A stretch of DNA of 64,000 bases, taken from Tricholoma matsutake (taxonomy: Eukaryota; Basidiomycota; Agaricomycetes; Agaricales; Tricholomataceae). Made by a program: the position numbers and the translations under genes. Location: the NCBI GenBank assembly GCA_026075535.2, contig AP026539.1, positions 9,672,001-9,736,000 on the forward strand, read 5' to 3'. Under the pieces are notes generated by a model, which made no database searches, had not been told where the DNA came from, and saw only the letters and a program-made list of their open reading frames with translations. This document shows, in pieces, positions 54,519 through 63,192 of this stretch. Numbering within the stretch: position 1 is the stretch's first letter; each line of letters starts with the position of its first letter.

Positions 54519-54559
54519 ATTATTAGGTAGTAATATAATGTTTATTCATGACACTCTAA

Positions 54560-54860
54560 TTTTTTTTGAAGTAGTTAAGATCAAATTTTTTTAATTAACC
54601 ACATCCCTCACATTGAATGCGAGGGAGTGGGGATAATTGTAATTATATACATAAACAAAAAATCCTCCCTCTCACAAGATGCAAGAGGGAGTTTTATTTA
54701 TATACATAAAAAGCTAACCCCTCCCGCCGAACGCGAGGGGGGAGGTAAAAACATGAAGAAAAAAATCCCTCCCCCACGCAAAACAGGGGAGGGGGGGCAC
54801 AATACTAATAAATAATTAAAAATACAAAAAAAATCCCTCCCCACACAAAGTGTGGGGGAG
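54560..54860. repeat. TCCCTC / GAGGGG stem-rich stretch in B
   Basis: Alternating CCCTCCC and GAGGGGG blocks (for example CTAACCCCTCCC at 54715 with CGCGAGGGGGGAGG at 54731) create repeated short hairpins. Element A has the same motif at 41138-41168 (CCCCTCCCCTCGAGCTTGCGAGGGGAGGG). Confidence 0.6.
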
Positions 54861-54912
54861 GGGGAGGGGATGCAACCCCACTGTTGTCTGTCCTTCCACC
54901 CATGATCCACCC

Positions 54913-55183
54913 CACGAGCAGTTGCTCGTGAGGCTGGGGGCGGGTGGTGCATTGTCATCTCCTATCCCTGCACCTGGGTGCCGTTCCACCCATGTTCCAC
55001 CCCACAAGCAGTTGCTCGTGAGGCTGGGGGTGGGTGGCTTGTCGTTGTTGTTGTTCCACCCGCGATCCACCCCATGAGCAGTTGCTCGTGAGGCTGGGGG
55101 TGGGTGGTGTATCATTGTCATCTCCTGTCCCTGTGCCTGGGCGCCGTTCTACCCACGTTCCACCCCACGAGTAGTTGCTCATG
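54913..55183. repeat. Four short palindromes in B
   Basis: CACGAGCAGTTGCTCGTG (54913-54930), CACAAGCAGTTGCTCGTG (55003-55020), CATGAGCAGTTGCTCGTG (55073-55090) and CACGAGTAGTTGCTCATG (55166-55183), each inside a 70-93-bp unit with AGGCTGGGGGTGGGTGG. Same core as in A. Confidence 0.88.
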
Positions 55184-55493
55184 AGGCTGGGGGTGGGTGG
55201 CTTGTCGTCGTTTGTCGCTGTCATCCCCTGTCTGAATTTCTGTTTTTTTCTTTTTTTTGGGGGAGGGGGGGGGGGGTTTGGGCACGTCAGTGCGACATGA
55301 CATGGGTACAGAAGTTGGTGGGTGCTTCCTAGGCAGGTACCCCCCTTCCAGGGTCTCTTGGCATCCCTCTGCACCCTCCTAGCCCGTGTCGACAGCCTCA
55401 CATCCCATTTGAATGGGGAGGAGGGGATCAGGTGGGCGTGGGCATGGGTTGCGCATTTTTCGTCGTGGCAGGTCGTCCCCAGCAGTATACAAC

Positions 55494-55538
55494 CTAAAAA
55501 GCAATAAATTACAATTAGTTAGTTTATAAAAAACTCAC
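55494..55538 (-). other. Intron-like segment B-i1
   Basis: Minus strand: GTGAGT, ACTAACTAA, CTTTTTAG, 45 bp, preceded by a GGGCCC hairpin (55542-55576). Confidence 0.72.
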
Positions 55539-55541
55539 ATA

Positions 55542-56026
55542 GGGCCCAAACAACACAATCTGCATTGTTTGGGCCCGTGTTGGCTCGTTTGTGGGTGGTG
55601 GCATCATTACTAGTAGATTATAACCTAGAAAACTAAAAAAATGAGTTAGTTAGTTTATTAAAACAAAAACCAAATGAAAAAAACTTACATAGGGCCCAAA
55701 CGACGTGATCTGCATCGTTTGGGCCCGTGTTGGCTCGTTTGCGGGTGGTGGCATTGTTACTAGTAGATTATAACCTAGAAAATTAAAAAAATGAGTTAGT
55801 TAGTTTATTAAAACAAAAACCAAATGAAAAAAACTTACGTAGGGCCCAAACGACACGATCTGCGTCGTTTGGGCCCGTGTTGGCTCGTTTGCGGGTGGTG
55901 GCATTGTTACTAGTAGATTATAACCTAGAAAACTAAAAAAATGAGTTAGTTAGTTTATTAAAACAAAAACCAAATGAAAAAAACTTACATAGGGCCCAAA
56001 CGATGCGATCTGCGTCATTTGGGCCC
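55542..56026 (-). repeat. Four hairpin/intron units in B, 150-bp period
   Basis: GGGCCCAAACGA...TCGTTTGGGCCC hairpins lie at 55542-55576, 55692-55726, 55842-55876 and 55992-56026, exactly 150 bp apart. Loop bases differ between units. Intron-like segments (GTAAGT, ACTAACTAAC, TTTCTAG, 64 bp) at 55625-55688, 55775-55838 and 55925-55988 start 3-4 bp after the hairpins on the minus strand. Confidence 0.9.
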
Positions 56027-56295
56027 ACGTTCCGTCCAGTTGGCTCGTTTGAAGGTGGTGGTGATGGTGGCATTGGGCATGGGAATAGTGGTGGTGGGTG
56101 CGCATGCAGTGGTGGTGGTAGAGTGGAGAGGAGGAGGAGGCGGCGTTGGCGACAGTGGTGGTAGTGGTTGTGAGCTGGCAGTCATGTGTCACGTGTCATG
56201 TGTATGCATACTTATCAATTATTCCATTAATGGCTGTGATTAACTACGTACCTTGGTTGGGTAATAAAAGTATTAAATGTATACCAAAGAATAAT

Positions 56296-56360
56296 TGCTT
56301 GGTAGCTCAGTGGTTAAGCGTGCTGTTATGTATGCAGACCCAAGGTCGTGCATTCCGGTT
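56296..56360 (+). other. tRNA-like module, right end of B
   Basis: A-box TAGCTCAGTGGTTAAGC (56303-56319) is excellent; the B-box region GGTCGTGCATTCC (56344-56356) is degenerate. It faces outward, mirror of the left module. Confidence 0.6.
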
Positions 56361-56838
56361 ATTCCAGTTAGTCCGGTTATTCCTGTTATTCCAGTTGTGA
56401 TGAGTCTGGTCAGATTCCGAGGATTCTGGCTGTAAATTGGATCCTTATTCCGACCGGAATTGTGCTGCATAGGGAAAACTACATACAAAAAAAATTCCAC
56501 CGGATTCCAGAAATTCCAGAAATTCCAGCCGGACGAACCGGAATCCAACCAGAATAGGTGGGGGAGTGTAAAGTACTCGTCCAATGTCATGGACCTGATG
56601 TCAAGGGATCACTGTATCACAGCATGTGTGGGAGCGGGTTCAGGTGCATGGAGTTGCCATGCATCAAGGGTGCTTTCCATGGGAAGGGGATCGAACACAT
56701 GTCATCAGCATGCATTGTGGGTGTGTCTGGTGTCAAGGGCATGCCTCAGGCATGAGTCAGGGTGCCTCCTGTCTGGAGGGGATCATCGGGTATGTTGAGG
56801 TCAGTCAGGTTCCATGTGTTACAAGGAAAATTGTAACA

Positions 56839-57219
56839 TTACCCCCTCACTATGGTTGAAAGTTCCACACTTCGACCTAAATCTTTGTTTCTCCTCCAGG
56901 GTCTGATTGGATGTGGTCTGGATATGTGGCTGGGTTGGGGTCAAGGGATGCAATGGAGGAATAATTTGTGTCCAATCTTGGACCATGATCAGATTCTTCT
57001 CGTTTGCACTGCCTCAGGCAGTGGTTTCAGGGAGTTGGTGGTGTCATTGAAAGGAGGGTTTTCTGCAGGGTGTCATAGAATGGAGAATTCAATGTCTGTA
57101 ATCAGGGGTTCAGGTTGTGGTTGGAAGATGGCATAGAGGCAAAATGCAAAGGCCAGGGCTGCCACTGCAGCCAGGGTTGTGCCAACAATGATGACAAGGA
57201 TTTTGATTCCTGTGAGCAT
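56839..57219 (-). pseudogene. G2b ORF4: membrane-anchored protein, second copy
   Basis: ATG at 57219; hydrophobic helix ILVIIVGTTLAAVAALAFAF, then a polar tail. The 127-codon frame stays aligned with ORF4 of G2 to the TAA adjoining the LTR (56839). Several TGA codons, among them RRI-stop-SWSKIG, stand opposite Arg (CGA) codons of the first copy. The intact alignment of frames between two decayed copies argues that the ORF was once under selection. Confidence 0.72.
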
Positions 57220-57257
57220 GGGTTTGTTTCATCATGCCATCATCTTGGATTTGCTTT

Positions 57258-58140
57258 TTAAATCCCCCTGTGGGGTTCTTCCATCATGTTCCCTATCATG
57301 TCATCATTGAAGTTGTCGTATCCTGAATTGAGGAAAAACCAGCATCTTTGCTTGGCTTCCCTTTGATCAGTTTCTTGATCTCTCCGAAACTTCTCCAGAC
57401 AGTTCATTCTATAGTGTCCAGGGACTTGTTGTTTGCAGTGTTTGCAAACATATCTCTGGCAAATCAGGCCAAAGTGACCTATCTCATGGCAGATGAAGCA
57501 TCTGGGATATCTCATGTGTGGAGGAGACCAGGGTGGCTGGGTGGTCTCTGGTTCGGGTGCAGGGGTAGTGAGATCTATAATCTCAGGCACCCTAGGCATG
57601 GTCTTCCAGTTTCTTGTTGAATGGGAGGAGCCTCTGTTGGACTAAGTACTTCAAACTACATAGTCATGACAGTGTGACTTTGGAACTTACCGATTAGTTA
57701 CAATGTTTGTTTACTTGTTTGTAGTTCTTTATGTGCTTGTTCAAGTCCAATACAAGCATGGAAATGTATCAACTGAGCTCTGCATGGTCCCACCACAAGT
57801 AATTTCAATAGCCTCCAGAGGGAGTTTGTATTTGTCTCTGTCGCTCGGCTCACTGGATGGCAAGGGTGAAGTGGGTGGTCATCTGTGTCAATCTGTAGGG
57901 GTGTGAGGTCTTTCCTCAGCTGTTCTCGGTCTGTCTGACTGTGGTGCAATCATATCTTGGATTGTCTGTTCAATCCCAAGTGCTTCCACATCGTTCATTG
58001 CTTCCTCAAGGTTTCATTCCATCTGGTTGATCATGCTCTGGTATTAGAAGCACATATTGGCAAGGTGATATTTTGGTGGGTTGTGGGTGAGGTGAACGTG
58101 AAGGGCATCAGTGTTTGATCAGTTTCATAGGTATTCTTGG
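57258..58140 (-). pseudogene. G2b ORF3: twin zinc-knuckle protein, interrupted
   Basis: The C-terminal part is open (57599-57258): IIDLTTPAPEPETTQPPWSP, CFICHEIGHFGLIC, CKHCKQQVPGHYRMNC and FRRDQETDQREAKQRCWFF. Upstream the frame is broken by TGA codons and by a 176-bp solo LTR at 57635-57810. It is the same protein as 11811-12548. Confidence 0.75.
57635..57810 (+). mobile_element. Very short solo LTR, 5-bp TSD
   Basis: 176 bp starting TGTTGGACTAAG and ending TTTCAATA, between GCCTC repeats (57630-57634 and 57811-57815). Removing it rejoins the ORF3 sequence seen in G2 (CTGGAG/GCTCCTCCC). In reverse, the ends (TATTGAAATTAC...TCCAACA) resemble copia LTR ends (TGTTGAAATTA...CTCCAACA). Confidence 0.8.
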
Positions 58141-58205
58141 GTGAATCATCATTTGGCAGGCATTGGGGGGGGGGGTGTTGTCATGGGGTTATGTTCAGAT
58201 GGTAA

Positions 58206-58227
58206 GGGGGGGGGGGGGGGGGGGGGG
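58206..58227. repeat. 22-base G homopolymer
   Basis: An uninterrupted run of 22 G; another run of about 10 G lies at 58166-58176. They fall in the pol tail of G2b (a Pro-coding C-run on the minus strand). Confidence 0.95.
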
Positions 58228-58239
58228 TGCCTCTTTTTA

Positions 58240-58451
58240 TATGCTGTCAGGATTTTGGGGGCATTCTTCAACTTTGATTTGGGTTCCCATGTGTTTTCAG
58301 ATGTCAGGTAGTCAACCCATTTCATGAGGTAATGGTGTGTCTTGCCGTGCTTCTTGTGTGCAATGATTGCTTCCAGTTTGTATTCATTTTCTCCTTCCAC
58401 AAGGTTGGGTGGGGGAGTCAGGAAGTTCTGTCCATGAGTGTTGTTCTCATG
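58240..58451 (-). pseudogene. G2b pol C-terminus: chromodomain
   Basis: HENNTHGQNFLTPPPNLVEG, YKLEAIIAHKKHGKTHHYLM and KWVDYLTSENTWEPKSKLKN match 11545-11770 of G2. The reading frame is open here, but is fused at 58451 to the end of a different gag. Confidence 0.88.
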
Positions 58452-59637
58452 GTATTGTGTATGCAGAGGGGAAGGAAGATCTAAAAGACAGTTCATGTAC
58501 TCTTCAGCTTCATTCACATCTACAAATTCTTCCATGCCTTCATTGCTCTCGCTGTCGCTGAAGGTGGCCGCACCATCAAAAACTGCAGTGACTGTGGCAG
58601 TGGTTTGATTTTTCTTCTCATATGCAGCCTTTGCCTTTGCAGTGTAGGATGCCATAACTCATCTACAGTCATTGGGGGTCAGTCATGGGGTTGTTGCAAT
58701 TGCAACCTATGTGTCCTGCATAGAAAACCCAGCATTTAAAGCAGCCAAGGTGCAGTCTGAGCAGTGTTTTCTCTTTGTCTGTGAGGGGGCTGAGCAGTAT
58801 AGCAGGGGATGAGGCTGACGATGCAGGGATGGGGGGAGTGTTGATGGCTGGGGATTCTTGAGCAGTGTTTCTGGCTTTAATAGCTTTTGCCACCCAGCTA
58901 GCACCATGTGTAGCTTGCAGGTCCTGTTCGAGTAGCTGCAGACATCACAACCACTCATTGAGGTCTGTGATGGCATCCAGCATGCCCTGAGTGGTACCAG
59001 GCACCGTGCCATTGTTTGCTTTATACATGCGCTTGAGACCATCTGAGAGACAAGGGATGAGGTGATGACAGAAGTGAGCATTGTCAATGTGGTAAGCAGA
59101 TCCAGTGGCTCTGAGTTTGTCATTTGCATTCCGAACAGTATTGACCCAGCTCAAGAAATTCATTGAGCCCTGCATTGTGATCTGGTCCTGGACAAGGTCA
59201 TCTTCCCAGGTCCTCATGAGGAATTTCTTCTTTAGTTCAACAATGAAGGTGGGGAACTGCAGTGCAATGAGACAAGCCTCTTCCGCCATGACCCAGGATT
59301 GTATGGAGGAAGACTCAAAGTTGTAAATTCTTTTACTGACGTGATCATTGGCATTGATATATTTCATGGAGAAGTAGCATCTACATAAGGATTGGGTGGC
59401 CAAGGGTGAGGCCTGATGGACTTCAGCTATAGCATACAATGGGTCTGCAGTGGGGGGCCATGGCTAGGTAGGTAACGTGGATTGCAAGGGGAGTCTGAGT
59501 CAGATGAAGAATTCCATCTGTGTGTGCAGGGGGTATTGGGCAATTGAGCTGGTGCAGGGGATGGAGTCAGAGATGAGAGGGGTGAGGGTGTTCCCAGGTG
59601 TCAGTTCTGGTGGCCTCTACTCCAGGGGGTGAGCCAT
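58452..59637 (-). pseudogene. Gypsy gag of another family (G5), fused to G2b
   Basis: Minus strand from ATG 59637 (MAHPLE) in one frame with stops at about 59617, 59503 and 58945. Core: YFSMKYINANDHVSKRIYNF, KFLMRTWEDDLVQDQITMQG, FLSWVNTVRNANDKLRATGS and ITDLNEWL. Then PLTDKEKTLLRLHLGCFKCW with the unusual knuckle CFKCWVFYAGHIGCNC, and an Ala/Lys-rich end (AKAKAAYEKKNQTTA). It belongs to a gag lineage with FYAGH-type knuckles known from Agaricomycete gypsy elements. Its own pol is absent. Confidence 0.78.
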
Positions 59638-60310
59638 GTTAGCTGGGATGGGAGGTGAGACAGGTTGTAGGTCAGAGTTGGTGGGTGTATAAAGTAAGAT
59701 TTATGGGGGCATTGTGGATCACAGCAGTATATAAATGTGCGTTGCAAATTTTTGTTGGGGTATTTGGTGTATTGGGGATAATGGCATGATAAGACCATGC
59801 TCCAATGACATGGGGTTCTCAAGCTTCTCACCCAAAATGGATTGATTGCCTCCTTGGTTGGGTGATTAATTAACCAGATTGCGGGATGTCACAGCTAGTC
59901 AGTGGCAAAAAATTGTTATCATGTTGGGCTCCCAAGGGTCTGGTTTTTGAGTTATAAGATCGGGCTTTCAGATTGTGGGCTGTAGATTCCCAACTTGTGT
60001 TTAAAAAAAAGTGGAACAGAAGTACTCTTGTACTTCTATCACTCAGGAGGAGGGGAACAGCATAAACAGGAAGTTGGTATCAATTCAAGGAAGACTACCA
60101 TATCTAAGACTGCAAACATGTAATCAACATGCCCACACATGATCACGTGTATGACTAACCCTAGTGGTGTCGATCATGGTACAAGGTTGGTGGTCATGAT
60201 AAAAGGTACTGGTAAGAGATACTCTTACAACCACATCACATTCAAGTCACTGACTTTGGTCATATGCAATTTCAAGTGCATCAGGGCAATGCATCTTAGA
60301 GAAGGGGTGA
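59638..60310. other. Unassigned sequence between gag G5 and LTR X
   Basis: No coding signal. A weak tRNA-like segment at 59893-59955 (CTAGTCAGTGG... GGTTTTTGAGTT) is not convincing. AGAGAAGGGGTGA directly before 60311 looks like a polypurine tract. Confidence 0.35.
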
Positions 60311-60603
60311 TGTAAGGGGACTAGGGGGTACCCCATGTGTTTCTCCTATTTTTTATGTTTGTCCTATATTTTTCCTCACTTCATTTCCTTCTATTCTTCA
60401 TTTTCTATGATTTTTCCTTATTTTATTACTAATTTTCCTTTCTATCACATTTGTGCATGTTGACAGACTTATATTTAGAGGTGGAGTACCCTTTCCGACA
60501 TCTACCCCTTGGTATGATGTCATTCAGCAGCCTTGATCTGCCTATCTCCACCTTTTCTATTTTTGGGTTATTATTTGATTTTTGCAGTCTTCACATATAC
60601 TGG
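60311..60603 (+). repeat. LTR X (plus)
   Basis: TGTAAGGGGACTAGGGG...CATATACTGG. An inverted copy lies at 51960-52932. The extent of the LTR beyond the shared part is unknown. Confidence 0.65.
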
Positions 60604-60675
60604 GCACTGACAAAGGGTCCTTAGAGTTTTCTATTTGGATTTCCCTTTGATAGATACCCCTCCAATCCCTCTAAT

Positions 60676-62123
60676 ATGTACTATAATTTTAACTTCAGAT
60701 TTCTCTTTGCTAGTCCATTAATTAAGTGGCCTCTAAGGTTGCCCTTCTACTACCCCTTGGCCCCTAGTGAACAGTCCAAAATGGATGAGTTCATTCAGGA
60801 GAACCTCAGCAGCTGTCGAATTCATCCTTTGAAATTGCCAATGGCATCCCCTGTCTTCTTTATCAAGAAGAAATATGGCAGCCTTTGACTCATACAGGAT
60901 TATCAGGCCCTGAATGCTATCACAATAAAGAACTGATACCCCTTGCCCCTAATTTCAGAGCTTGTAAATCAACTTTGAGGCACAAAGTATTTCACAAAGC
61001 TCAATGTTCAATGGGAGTACAATAATGTTTGTATGAAGGAAGGTGATGAGTGGAAGGCAGCATTTCATATGAATCACAGCCTTTTCAAACCCCTGGTGAT
61101 GTTTTTCAGACTCACAAACTCCCCCTCCACCTTCCAGACAATGATGAATGATATCTTCCAGGATCTCATCATGGAGGGTGTGGTTTGCATCTACCTCAAT
61201 GATATCCTCATTTTGGCAAAATCCATGGAAGAACAGTGTCATGTCACTCAACTCATGCTCAAACTGCTTTAAAAGCACAAACTCTTCCTTTGACACAAAA
61301 AATGTGAATTCAAAAAAACCTCTATCGAATATTCCAGGTTGATCATCTCTGACGGTGAGATTTGTATGGATCCAGTCAAGGTAGCCAGCATAACAGAGTG
61401 GCCCACACCAATGAATTGAAAGGAGGTCCAATCCTTCCTCAGTTTTGCAAATTTTGCTGCAGGTTCATTAAAGGTTTTTCCCACTATGCGAAGCTGATGT
61501 TTGAACTCACAAAAAAGGATCAAAAATGGGGTTGGGCCAAAGCAGAACAATTGGTGTTCAATGAAATCAAAAACCACACCACATCCTCACCCATCCTTCA
61601 TTTTGCAGATGATTCAAAGGCTTTTCATATTGAGGCAGATAGTTTGGACTATGCTACAGGTTTGGTCCTCTCTCAGCAATCATCCAACAATCTTAAGTGG
61701 CACCCCATCGCCTTCTCTTTGAAATCACTCAATGCCATCGAGCAAAACTACGAAATTCACAATAAGGAGATGTTAGCAGTAATGAGATCATTGGAGGAAT
61801 GCAGACATTTCCTCAAAGGCACAAAACATAAGGTCAAAATCTGGACAGACCACAAAAACCTTGAGTACTTCATGACCACAAAGAAACTAAATTGCAGACA
61901 GGCTCATTGGTCACTTTACCTGTCTAGATTCAATTTTGTCATGCACCATTGTCTGGGAAAGAGCATGGGTAAGCTGGATGCTCTTTCATGCTGTGCAGAT
62001 CACAGCAACAGTACCCATGATAACCACAACACCACACTACTTCAACACAAATTCTTTGCCATCCAGGCATTTGAAGGAATCACTGTTGAAGGAGCCAAGA
62101 GGGATTTACTTCACAAAATTTGA
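60676..62123 (+). pseudogene. Decayed gypsy RT and RNase H (G2-like)
   Basis: MDEFIQENLSSCRIHPLKLP, MASPVFFIKKKYGSL, FTKLNVQWEYNN, KEGDEWKAAFHMNHSLFKPL and TFQTMMNDIF resemble the G2 RT. The active site at 61192-61203 reads Tyr-Leu-Asn-Asp. After a frame change near 61330, RNase H follows (FHIEADSLDYATGLVLSQQS, NYEIHNKEMLAVMRSLEECR, WTDHKNLEYFMTTKKLNCRQ), ending at 62121. TGA codons are frequent. No integrase follows; the next sequence is unassigned, then element D. Confidence 0.85.
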
Positions 62124-62272
62124 AGAGGAGTTCAGAATGGAAGGAGCGAAGATGCGGTGATGTTAGCAATGAAGGATTTGGAGAGGTCGAAGGGCAAGAC
62201 ACTGTGAAGTTTGGAGTGGGCAAAGGAGGATGGACTATGGAGGTTTTGTGACCAAATTTATGTTCTGATGAT
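62124..62272. other. Short unassigned spacer
   Basis: Probably the integrase linker of the preceding pol, truncated. No feature. Confidence 0.3.
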
Positions 62273-62496
62273 TAGTGTATAAGGGTCCGGTTTGGTCCAG
62301 TTTCTTGACCTCTGAGGGGGTCAACCATGGACCAAGACCAGTCCATCTCGATGCCCAGCTCACCAAGACTGCAACCAAACCAAATAGGACCAGTCCTATT
62401 CAGTTTGGTTGCCTCCAAAAGACCAGTTTTAACCGGTCTTACTGGTGTTTTTTCGAGTATAGCTTAAGTCTATTATATACTAATTACATTTACACA

Positions 62497-62516
62497 CTGC
62501 GAGCAGTTGCTTGCAG
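62497..62516. repeat. Short palindrome D-p1
   Basis: CTGCGAGCAGTTGCTTGCAG, same core as in A, B and E. Confidence 0.85.
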
Positions 62517-62639
62517 CTGTGGTGTATGAGAATGAAAATGAAAATGAAAAACGAAATAGAAAATGAAATAGAAAAAAGAAACAGCCCCACCATCTCACGT
62601 TTGTAGCAAGGGTGGGGTCATTGTGTCGTCCCAGCCATC

Positions 62640-62965
62640 CATTGTCCCCGTGTTTGTCATCCCTGCCATTTGTTGTCCCTGCATTTGTTGTCCCTGCCAT
62701 TAGTTGTCCCTGCGTTTGTTGTCCCCGCCATTCATTCTCCTTGCCATGCATTGTCCCTGCATTCATTGTCCCCATGTTTGTTGTCCCCACCATTCATTGT
62801 CCCTGCCATGCGTCGTCTCCACATTTGTTGTCCCTGTCATTCATCATCCCTGTGTTGTCCATCCCTGTCATCCCCACTGTTTGTTGTCCCCGTTGTCCCT
62901 GCCATTCATTATCCCCATGGTTCATTGTCCCTGCCCTTTGTTGTCCCTGCTATTCACTGTCCCCC
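62640..62965. repeat. TTGTCCCTGCCATT minisatellite in D
   Basis: About 20 degenerate units of 12-15 bp built from (T)TGTCCC(T/C)G and CCATTCAT. Open frames here, in all three plus frames, are artefacts of the repeat. Confidence 0.85.
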
Positions 62966-63086
62966 ATACATCGTCGTCGTTGTCATCCAGAAACAGGCCC
63001 ATTGCCACCCTGCGAGCAGAGGCTCACAGCAGTAATGCAAGGCTTGCATGTGTCATTTGGTATGGGAGCTCATGATCAAAATGCAA

Positions 63087-63150
63087 CTAAAAACAAAGAA
63101 AAAACATGTAGTTAGTAAAAGAAAGAAGAAATAAAACATAAAAAACATAC
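63087..63150 (-). other. Intron-like segment in D
   Basis: Minus strand: GTATGT, TTTACTAAC, TGTTTTTAG, 64 bp. Its donor lies 6 bp after the GGGCCCC hairpin at 63156-63192. Confidence 0.72.
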
Positions 63151-63155
63151 CATAG

Positions 63156-63192
63156 GGGGCCCAAATGATGCTAGGTCGTTGTTTGGGCCCCC
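63156..63192. repeat. GGGGGCCCAAA hairpin in D
   Basis: GGGGGCCCAAATGA...GTTTGGGCCCCC inverted repeat, directly comparable with the hairpins at 55542-56026 in B. Confidence 0.85.

Larger units (their letters stand above)
54148..56578. mobile_element. hAT-like non-autonomous element B
   Basis: 2,431 bp flanked by GTCCAATG (54140-54147 and 56579-56586). The TIRs share TTTAC-CTCCCCCACCTATTC. Subterminal 20-bp repeats (GGAGTCCAGTTATTCCAGTT and variants) occupy 54175-54335, and related ATTCCGGTTATTCC words are found at the right end. It carries two outward-facing tRNA-like modules, four short palindromes and four hairpin-plus-intron units read on the minus strand. The architecture is the same as A despite little overall similarity. 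No transposase. Confidence 0.88.
52973..58451 (-). mobile_element. Second G2 copy (G2b), 3' half, with C and B inserted in its LTR
   Basis: On the minus strand: chromodomain end of pol (58451-58255), ORF3 (about 58140-57258), ORF4 (57219-56839) and the 3' LTR (56838-52973), which is expanded by element B (54148-56578) and element C (53304-54132). The distal end of the LTR is missing at 52973. The upstream pol is replaced at 58451 by gag of another family, so G2b is a recombinant or deleted copy. Confidence 0.88.
62273..63192. mobile_element. hAT-like cargo element D, left end and body
   Basis: The left end TAGTGTATAAGGGTCCGG resembles the TIR of element C (TAGTGTTTAAAGGTCCGG). It contains ACCGGT-rich DNA (62395-62440), two short palindromes (62497-62516, 63010-63030), a CCCTGCCATT minisatellite, an intron-like segment and a GGGCCC hairpin. 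The right end was not found inside the window, so the boundary and TSD are unknown. Confidence 0.65.

Noticed and set aside
54812..55401. ORFs with repeated PPASRATA-type motifs
   Set aside because: They arise from the palindrome repeat units read on the minus strand. Coding function is not supported; the conservation is of DNA or RNA structure.
59893..59955. Possible tRNA gene or fifth tRNA-like module
   Set aside because: The A-box is imperfect, the B-box reads GGTTTTTGAGTT and no cloverleaf pairs well. It is not near a TIR.
62640..62965. Three overlapping plus-strand Cys/Pro/Ser-rich ORFs
   Set aside because: Open in all frames because of a short tandem repeat; no coding evidence.
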